The notes under the pieces were generated by a model. It saw nothing but the letters and a program-made list of their open reading frames with translations, was not told where the DNA came from and did no database searches. From positions 13,839 to 32,788 of the forward strand of contig DLOT01000015.1 in NCBI GenBank assembly GCA_002479715.1: a stretch of 18,950 bases of DNA. The letters are read 5' to 3'. The number at the start of each line of letters is the position of its first letter. Position 1 is the first letter of the stretch. Source of the DNA: Ruminococcus sp. UBA7477 (GTDB lineage: Bacteria; Bacillota; Clostridia; Oscillospirales; Ruminococcaceae). Position numbers and translations under genes: made by a program. Below, in pieces: positions 14,832-18,950 of this stretch.

Positions 14832-14910
14832 TCCATAGCTGCCGATATACGGATGAAGGATAGATAGTCCCCAACGAGCAACCCAAAAACTGAATATTTG
14901 AAACCAAGAA

Positions 14911-14959
14911 TGTGCCCCGGAGCCGCTTGATGCGTTGACTTCCCATGTGCCGCTTGATT
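14911..14959 (+). repeat. Copy 2 of the ~48-base duplicated motif
   Basis: About 85 per cent identical to copy 1, 126 bases downstream. Its CCGCTTGATT end can pair, with one wobble, with AATCAGGCGG at 15015-15024, which is followed by TTTTTC, a terminator-like arrangement with a ~55-base loop. Confidence 0.75.
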
Positions 14960-15011
14960 AAAGAGCTATTTCTATTGATATAGGGATAGCCTTGTCGAGT
15001 GGCATTTGTCA

Positions 15012-15028
15012 ACGAATCAGGCGGTTTT
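15012..15028 (+). repeat. 17-base direct repeat shared with the sigma-like gene
   Basis: ACGAATCAGGCGGTTTT occurs exactly here and at 15633-15649, inside the helix-turn-helix region of the sigma-like gene. A 12-base part also occurs at 14770-14781. Confidence 0.7.
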
Positions 15029-15070
15029 TCTTTGTCAGAGAGCATCGAGCCTCCGAGTCAGGAGGAAGCG

Positions 15071-15115
15071 ATGTATCTATATGTATGGCAGACTGCCATA
15101 GCCCGCTATCCGTGA
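15071..15115 (+). CDS. 14-codon leader peptide MYLYVWQTAIARYP
   Basis: ATG 15071 has AGGAGGAAGCG directly upstream, a better site than many full genes here. The peptide contains one Trp (position 6) and ends Tyr-Pro before TGA. The stop codon lies at the foot of the hairpin that buries the next gene's ribosome binding site. A terminal Pro slows translation termination in known regulatory peptides such as TnaC. A regulatory leader is inferred, not proven. Confidence 0.6.
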   Translation: MYLYVWQTAIARYP

Positions 15116-15169
15116 TCTCCGAATTTGATTTCGCTCACATCAAATCAAATTCAACTTCAAGGAGATCAC
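15112..15169 (+). promoter_or_regulatory. Long hairpin sequestering the ribosome binding site of the sigma-like gene
   Basis: GTGATCTCC (15112-15120) pairs with GGAGATCAC (15161-15169), and GAATTTGATTT (15121-15131) pairs with AAATCAAATTC (15142-15152). That gives 20 perfect pairs with an 8-base bulge and a 10-base loop. The GGAG at 15161-15164 is the ribosome binding site for ATG 15174. A ribosome at the leader stop would cover the 5' strand. Confidence 0.8.
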
Positions 15170-15173
15170 GAAC

Positions 15174-15785
15174 ATGGAACAAAATAAAGCCATTTCATTG
15201 GATGAGCAGTTTAACGAGGACTGTGAGATCGTCAATCTTAAATATGAGTATCCCGGTTATACCGGCACCGAAAGCTACGGCATCATCACAGGGTTGACTG
15301 AACAGGAGCTTGCTGAGAAATACGAGGCGCTCGTGGAACAGTACAAGCCGTATATCCTTTTGCCGTTCGGAATGAAGAAAGAGCGGAGACGCTTCAAGAG
15401 GAACGAGGATAAGTATTATAAACGAAGCGTCAGAGGTCATATCTTCTCCTTTGACGATGAGTTCGAGGAACATCACCCGGAGCTTTGCGTTGTGGACGAT
15501 GAAGGGCAAGAGGTTATACACGAAAAATTAGAAAGAGCGCTTGCATCCCTCACAAGAGAACAGGAAAGGCGGATACGCCTTTACTATTTCGAGGGCTTTG
15601 GTGGGGATGAAATAGCCAAGATGGAGAACGTCACGAATCAGGCGGTTTTCAAGTCAATCAACGGCGGACTGAAAAAAATTAAAAATTTTTTGGTCGGAGG
15701 GTTGGAAAATGGCCTCTCCCAGTCGGAACAAGTGAAGGGACTTTGTTCTGAGCCGGATAGGAACGCCTTCAAAAAAACAAATTAA
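15174..15785 (+). CDS. Sigma-70-like factor (region 4 helix-turn-helix) of the mobile element
   Basis: 203 residues. The start ATG 15174 has GGAG 9 bases upstream, inside the hairpin. The N-terminal half is acidic and has no clear region 2. The C-terminal part is a region-4-like helix-turn-helix: ALASLTREQERRIRLYYFEG, then GDEIAKMENVTNQAVFKSIN and LKKIKNFL. Similar short sigma-like proteins occur beside xis/int in Tn916/Tn1549-like elements, where they are thought to activate element genes; this is inference here. The last ~30 residues are polar and probably disordered. A MazF-like gene follows 15 bases later, suggesting one transcript with xis. Confidence 0.85.
   Translation: MEQNKAISLDEQFNEDCEIVNLKYEYPGYTGTESYGIITGLTEQELAEKYEALVEQYKPYILLPFGMKKERRRFKRNEDKYYKRSVRGHIFSFDDEFEEHHPELCVVDDEGQEVIHEKLERALASLTREQERRIRLYYFEGFGGDEIAKMENVTNQAVFKSINGGLKKIKNFLVGGLENGLSQSEQVKGLCSEPDRNAFKKTN
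15633..15649 (+). repeat. Second copy of the 17-base direct repeat
   Basis: Exact match to 15012-15028; here it encodes part of TNQAVF in the sigma-like recognition region. Confidence 0.7.
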
Positions 15786-15800
15786 GTGAGGTTTTACATC

Positions 15801-16379
15801 ATGGAAAACACTATTAAAACTCAAAAGGTCAAGCGTGGAGAAATCTATCTGCATGACTTCGGTACGCATGAGGGGTCGATTCAAAACGGGGTTCGTCCTG
15901 TGTTGGTCGTTCAGTGCGATCAGGGCAACGAAGCCAGTACCACGACGGTCGTTGCGGCGATGACATCGGTTATCAAGAAGCGGTATCTTCCCTCGCATAT
16001 CATCTTGGGCGATAACTTCGGGCTGAAAGAGCCGTCGATGGTAATGCTTGAACAGCTCCAGACAGTCAATCAGGCGAACCTTATCAAGAAGATCGGCGTC
16101 ATCGACAGTGAGTTTATGCTCCGAAAAATCAATATTGGTTTGAAAAAGGCAATGGGCTTGTGGGTAGACAGACCTATGCGACCGAAAGGCGATGTGCGCT
16201 GCCTGTGCAGCTCGTGCCTTGCGGATTATCTATCCAATCCCGACTTCATCGTCAAACGCCTTGACCCATTTGTCAAGACAAAACAGCGGTGCGACAAATG
16301 CCCGTCCGACGGTTATGACTATATCATTGTTGAGCGGACGGACAAGCAGAAAGCTGAGGCACACGATGACCGAGAATAA
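15801..16379 (+). CDS. PemK/MazF-family protein with a C-terminal cysteine-rich extension
   Basis: 192 residues from ATG 15801, with AGTGAGG upstream; an in-frame GTG at 15786 is too close to the previous stop. The MazF core is residues 9-120: VKRGEIYLHDF, NGVRPVLVVQ, VVAAMTSV, PSHIIL and EQLQTVN. Typical MazF endoribonucleases are ~110-120 residues. Here a further ~70 residues carry C134, C136, C139, C164 and C167, probably a zinc site. No antitoxin-like gene is adjacent: upstream is the sigma-like factor and downstream the excisionase. It may be a toxin with a distant antitoxin or a repurposed RNA-binding/cleaving regulator of the element. Its end overlaps xis by 14 bases. Confidence 0.87.
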   Translation: MENTIKTQKVKRGEIYLHDFGTHEGSIQNGVRPVLVVQCDQGNEASTTTVVAAMTSVIKKRYLPSHIILGDNFGLKEPSMVMLEQLQTVNQANLIKKIGVIDSEFMLRKINIGLKKAMGLWVDRPMRPKGDVRCLCSSCLADYLSNPDFIVKRLDPFVKTKQRCDKCPSDGYDYIIVERTDKQKAEAHDDRE

Positions 16380-16575
16380 CAAAATAGAAATCCCGATTTG
16401 GGAAAAGACAACGCTTTCTATCGCTGAGGCATCCGCCTATTCAGGCATCGGACAGACAAAGATTCGGAGAATGGCGAGCCGTGAGGACTGTCCGTTTGTC
16501 CTATGGGTCGGTCACAAGTGCCTGATAAAAAGAAAACCTTTTGAGGAATATCTGGAAGGACTGTTCTCCGTGTAG
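16366..16575 (+). CDS. xis: Tn916-type excisionase
   Basis: 69 residues, almost the same length as Tn916 Xis (67). ATG 16366 lies inside the end of the MazF-like gene, with GAGG upstream, so translation is probably coupled. The pattern IPIWEKTTLSIAEASAYSGI, then TKIRRMA, and the end IKRKPFEEYLEGL follows Tn916 Xis closely: a winged-helix DNA-bending protein. Xis directs the integrase toward excision. Overlap with a MazF-like gene and transcription with the sigma-like gene would tie excision to that operon's control. Confidence 0.92.
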   Translation: MTENNKIEIPIWEKTTLSIAEASAYSGIGQTKIRRMASREDCPFVLWVGHKCLIKRKPFEEYLEGLFSV

Positions 16576-16595
16576 AAAGTGAGCGGGTTGTCAAG

Positions 16596-16618
16596 GATGC
16601 GATTGAAAAAATCGCATC
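16596..16618 (+). terminator. Hairpin between xis and int, weak terminator
   Basis: GATGCGATT (16596-16604), loop GAAAA, AATCGCATC (16610-16618): 9 perfect pairs, followed by only TTT. It may reduce integrase transcription relative to xis or stabilise the mRNA. Confidence 0.5.
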
Positions 16619-16690
16619 TTTGGCAAATCCGATGCTTTTGACTAAAATGGGAACAAATCAAACGCCGTGAGGCAAAAGGAGAGATAAACG

Positions 16691-17941
16691 ATGGCAACAG
16701 CGAAAAGACGAGATAACGAAAGAGTGATATTGAAAAAGGGCGAAGTCCAAAGGGACAACGGCACCTATCACTACTGCTGGACGGACAGAGGTGGGAAGCG
16801 GCACTTCGTTTACGCCAAGACATTGGACGAACTGCGAGAGAAAGAAAAGCAGATCGCACGGGACAAGATGGACGGGATCAAGTCCGAGGCTCGCTACACC
16901 ACGGTGAACGAACTCTTTGATCTCTGGAAAACGCTGAAACGAGGGATAAAAGACAATACCTTCGAGGGCTACAAATACAGTTGGGAGAGCTACGTCCGAC
17001 ATTCCTTCTTCGGCAGTATGCGTGTGAGCGAGTTAAAGAAGTCGGATGTCAAGCGCTTCTACAATCACCTTGTAGATGAGAGACACTTGAAGCCGGGAAC
17101 TATTGACGGGATTCATAATGTCATCCATCAGGTGCTTGAAATGGCGGTTGACGACAGCTACCTCAGAGGAAATCCCTCGGCAAATGTTCTCAAAGAGCTG
17201 AAGAAGTCCCACGCCTTTCAGACGGAGAAACGGCGGGGGCTTACAAAAGCCGAGCAAGATCTGTTCTTAGATTTCCTCAGACGAAACCCGGTCTATTCTC
17301 ACTGGTATCCGATATTTGCAGTGATGATCGGGACGGGTCTTCGTGCGGGAGAGGTGACTGGACTACGCTGGGCGGATGTTGACCTCGAAGCCGGCATCAT
17401 AGAAGTAAATCATACACTGGTTTACTACTCCCATCGGGACAGAAAGGAAAACGAAAAGAAGGGCAGCTATTTCAATGTAAATACGCCGAAAACCCCGACG
17501 AGTAACCGGGAAGTACCGATGCTTGATTTTGTTCGAGAAGCGTTCATTATGGAAAAGGACGCTCAGGACACATTGGGAGTCCGATGCGAAGTTACGATTG
17601 ACGGGTATTCCGATTTTATATTCTTGAATCGAAACGGGATGCCGTACAACTTCGGGAACCTCAACACAGCGATCCGACGAATCATTCGTGACTGTAACGA
17701 CGAGGAACTACTGAAAAACGAGGAAACGACGGTACTGCTGCCGCACTTCAGTTGCCATTCGCTCCGGCACACCTTTACAAATAGAATGTGCGAAGCCGGG
17801 GTCAATGTGAAGGTGATTCAGGACACGCTCGGTCACAAAGACATCGCAACAACGCTGAACATCTACGCCGACGTGACACGAGAAGTCAAGAAAGATGCTT
17901 TCAACGGACTGGATACCTACTTTACCGGCGCTCAGGCATAA
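16691..17941 (+). CDS. int: Tn916-type tyrosine recombinase (integrase)
   Basis: 416 residues, close to Tn916 Int (405). ATG 16691 has AAAAGGAG upstream. Domains: an N-terminal arm-binding domain (1-65; YHYCWTDRGGKRHFVYAKTL), a SAM-like core-binding domain (70-175) and a catalytic domain (183-416). Catalytic residues visible: R218 (GTGLRAGE), K267 as likely lysine, H356-x2-R359 (CHSLRH), H382 (LGHKD) and nucleophile Y392. All are present, so the enzyme should be active. It performs integration and excision of the element together with Xis. It is the last rightward gene and is closed by a strong terminator. Confidence 0.95.
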   Translation: MATAKRRDNERVILKKGEVQRDNGTYHYCWTDRGGKRHFVYAKTLDELREKEKQIARDKMDGIKSEARYTTVNELFDLWKTLKRGIKDNTFEGYKYSWESYVRHSFFGSMRVSELKKSDVKRFYNHLVDERHLKPGTIDGIHNVIHQVLEMAVDDSYLRGNPSANVLKELKKSHAFQTEKRRGLTKAEQDLFLDFLRRNPVYSHWYPIFAVMIGTGLRAGEVTGLRWADVDLEAGIIEVNHTLVYYSHRDRKENEKKGSYFNVNTPKTPTSNREVPMLDFVREAFIMEKDAQDTLGVRCEVTIDGYSDFIFLNRNGMPYNFGNLNTAIRRIIRDCNDEELLKNEETTVLLPHFSCHSLRHTFTNRMCEAGVNVKVIQDTLGHKDIATTLNIYADVTREVKKDAFNGLDTYFTGAQA

Positions 17942-17948
17942 CCAGATA

Positions 17949-17989
17949 AACTAAAAGAGGAACTGCGATGAACAGTTCCTCTTTTAGTT
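17949..17989. terminator. Strong bidirectional terminator between int and the XRE gene
   Basis: A perfect 17-pair stem: AACTAAAAGAGGAACTG (17949-17965) with its complement at 17973-17989, loop CGATGAA, A/T-rich at the base on both sides. The XRE gene's stop codon (17984-17986 region) lies within the 3' arm. Confidence 0.85.
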
Positions 17990-18325
17990 GTCGGTTTTCT
18001 TTTTTTCGGAAGATGGTGGAACAGCGTGTGCCGTCAACATATTCAGGGCATCTTCCTTTGCCCGTTCATCTGCGTTTCGAGAAGCGATCAAGAGGCGCAG
18101 CTCGTAATCTGATAAAGTAGAGTCTTCAATGTCCTTTCTGCCAAGCAGGAAATCAACTGTGACGCCGAAGATGTCAGCCATTTGAATGAGGGTTTCAATA
18201 GAGGGCTGTCGAGCGCCGGATTCATATCTTGAATAAACCACAGATGACACGCCTAAAGCGGTAGCGACTTCCGATTGCGTTAGATTTTTTCGGATACGGA
18301 TTTCCTTGATGTTTATCGACAGCAC
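17984..18325 (-). CDS. XRE-family repressor at the right end of the element
   Basis: 113 residues. A helix-turn-helix of the SinR/cI type: KEIRIRKNLTQSEVATALGV, then SSVVYSRYESGARQPS and LIQMADIFGVTVDFLLGRKD. The C-terminus is short, polar and lysine-rich (PPSSEKKKTDN). The nominal start is GTG at 18325, which touches the AAAGGGGG site; no better ATG exists, so the exact start is uncertain. Upstream are its own promoter and a diverging promoter, each with a matching operator in the spacer. It therefore most likely represses both itself and the outward promoter. Confidence 0.87.
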   Translation of the reverse strand: MLSINIKEIRIRKNLTQSEVATALGVSSVVYSRYESGARQPSIETLIQMADIFGVTVDFLLGRKDIEDSTLSDYELRLLIASRNADERAKEDALNMLTAHAVPPSSEKKKTDN

Positions 18326-18342
18326 CCCCTTTCTTCTTTCAC

Positions 18343-18372
18343 ATATTATTTTACTACCAATTCGGCAAACAA
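18343..18372 (-). promoter_or_regulatory. Promoter of the right-end XRE gene
   Basis: Minus strand: TTGTTT (18372-18367), an 18-base spacer and TAATAT (18348-18343). The spacer contains operator O1. A moderate match to consensus. Confidence 0.55.
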
Positions 18373-18422
18373 TGTGTTACCGTTTCGGTAAGGGGCGGCT
18401 TGACCGCTTACCGTTTTGGTAG
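18354..18422. promoter_or_regulatory. Three 15-base operator-like sites
   Basis: O2 at 18377-18391 is the perfect palindrome TTACCGTTTCGGTAA. O3 at 18408-18422 is TTACCGTTTTGGTAG. O1 at 18354-18368 reads TTGCCGAATTGGTAG on the minus strand. O1 and O3 lie in the spacers of the two diverging promoters; O2 lies between them. Confidence 0.8.
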
Positions 18423-18428
18423 TATAAT
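18400..18428 (+). promoter_or_regulatory. Outward-facing sigma-A promoter at the element's right end
   Basis: TTGACC (18400-18405), a 17-base spacer holding operator O3 and TATAAT (18423-18428). No plus-strand gene follows before the opposite-strand tRNA, so its target is likely across the attachment junction of the circular form. Confidence 0.8.
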
Positions 18429-18534
18429 ACAGAGTATCATTTATTATCCCCCCAACCTATAATAATTCACCGATCACAACAGTATGGTTTTTGTTTGTAA
18501 ATGCTTACTTCTTTGTACTCGGTCCGAACAATAT

Positions 18535-18565
18535 AAAAAACGGGATACAGTTTTTCTGTATCCCG
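18535..18565 (-). terminator. Terminator downstream of the tRNA
   Basis: Read on the minus strand: CGGGATACAG, loop AAAAA, CTGTATCCCG, then TTTTTT. A perfect 10-pair stem. It ends transcription of the tRNA and could also stop the outward promoter from the other side. Confidence 0.88.
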
Positions 18566-18569
18566 AAAA

Positions 18570-18646
18570 TGGTCGGAGTGGCGGGATTTGAACCCACGGC
18601 CTCTACCACCCCAAGGTAGCGCGCTACCGAACTGCGCCACACCCCG
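18570..18646 (-). tRNA. tRNA-Pro (anticodon GGG)
   Basis: The full cloverleaf folds on the minus strand. Acceptor CGGGGTG/CACTCCG has one wobble, the D stem is GCGC/GCGC, anticodon stem CTACC/GGTAG encloses loop TTGGGGT (anticodon GGG), the T stem is GTGGG/CCCGC with loop TTCAAAT, the discriminator is A, and CCA is encoded (18572-18570). Its 3' end faces the integrase, the usual geometry for a tRNA used as an integration site. Confidence 0.96.
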
Positions 18647-18679
18647 ACAGTTAAAGCCGAAACTTTGTTCAGCTTTAAA

Positions 18680-18708
18680 AGTATATCACATTGGAAGCAA
18701 AATGTCAA
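18680..18708 (-). promoter_or_regulatory. Promoter of tRNA-Pro
   Basis: Minus strand: TTGACA (18708-18703), a 17-base spacer and TATACT (18685-18680), ~34 bases upstream of the tRNA 5' end. Confidence 0.83.
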
Positions 18709-18721
18709 GACCTAAGACACA

Positions 18722-18950
18722 TTATTTTGACAAATAAATTTTGGATCCGTATCCGCCGAGGGAAATTCCTTGTGAGAGGTCAGCAGTTTCGCCGGTGAAC
18801 GCGTCAATATATTCTCCGCCGCGGTTTACATTGAAGGTGAACTCTCCCCCGTCCGCATTTATCATTATCACTGCCGACTTGCCCTCAAACGAACGTTCAA
18901 AAGCATACTGGCGGTTGGTCAGGACAAGCTGGGTGTAATCTCCACCGCAG
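18722..18950 (-). CDS. C-terminal end of an alpha-amylase-like (GH13) protein, cut by the window edge
   Basis: About 75 residues of the C-terminus are visible on the minus strand, ending YGSKIYLSK before TAA. Readable text includes GGDYTQLVLTNRQYAFERSF, SAVIMINADGG and GGEYIDAFTGE. This is the pattern of the C-terminal beta domain of GH13 amylases/neopullulanases (YAF-R, then I-N-d, then D-TG). The catalytic domain is outside the window. It belongs to the chromosome beyond the element, with the tRNA promoter starting just after its stop. Confidence 0.6.
   Translation of the reverse strand, partial: CGGDYTQLVLTNRQYAFERSFEGKSAVIMINADGGEFTFNVNRGGEYIDAFTGETADLSQGISLGGYGSKIYLSK

Noticed and set aside
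14785..14959. Possible CRISPR array
   Set aside because: Only two imperfect 47-49-base copies, no third unit, irregular internal differences and no cas genes.
18484..18594. Small plus-strand frame starting at ATG 18484, as a target for the outward promoter
   Set aside because: No ribosome binding site, and it runs into the opposite-strand tRNA terminator and tRNA.
18505..18708. 67-codon minus-strand frame over the tRNA
   Set aside because: It overlaps a perfect tRNA-Pro and its terminator; the translation is that of structured RNA.

Overview
The window looks like the right-hand end of an integrative and conjugative or mobilisable element of the Tn916/Tn1549 type, sitting in the chromosome of a Firmicute, probably a gut-type Clostridia. 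The reasons are strong AGGAGG ribosome binding sites, consensus sigma-A promoters, a Tn916-like Xis/Int pair and clostridial-style small proteins. No species can be named from the sequence alone.

Layout. (1) 1-4180: the tail of a type 1 BREX phage-defence operon, with the 3' part of pglZ followed by brxL. (2) 4205-8114: a co-directional run of five genes of unknown function. Two of them are related multi-domain proteins that share a W-R/D-G repeat and a C-terminal beta-rich domain. (3) 8170-8801: a consensus promoter, a SAM-I-clan riboswitch with a complete terminator/antiterminator switch, and an unknown 141-residue protein. (4) 8902-9158: a SymE-like protein. (5) 9248-13289 (minus strand): XRE repressor, ImmA-type peptidase, flavodoxin, NADAR protein, Y-family DNA polymerase and YolD. 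(6) 13317-14745: a control region with face-to-face promoters, then a rightward operon of a small unknown protein, a second HExxH peptidase and a zinc ribbon. (7) 14746-15173: a structured gap with a duplicated motif, a 14-codon leader peptide and a long hairpin over the next gene's ribosome binding site. (8) 15174-17941: sigma-like factor, MazF-like protein, excisionase and integrase. (9) 17984-18428: an XRE repressor facing an outward promoter, with three operators. (10) 18541-18950: tRNA-Pro(GGG) and the end of a chromosomal alpha-amylase-like gene.

How it fits together. The right end (Xis, Int, XRE, outward promoter, next to the 3' end of a tRNA) is the mobility and maintenance module. 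The outward promoter would read into the element's left end only after circularisation. The XRE/ImmA pair probably controls the mutagenic-repair operon and the rightward control operon. The BREX tail and its appended genes are cargo. The most interesting signal is the SAM riboswitch in that cargo. It would switch on an unknown protein when S-adenosylmethionine falls, which is also the cofactor of BREX methylation and a known target of phage counter-defence. A second is the leader-peptide/hairpin device in front of the sigma-like gene.
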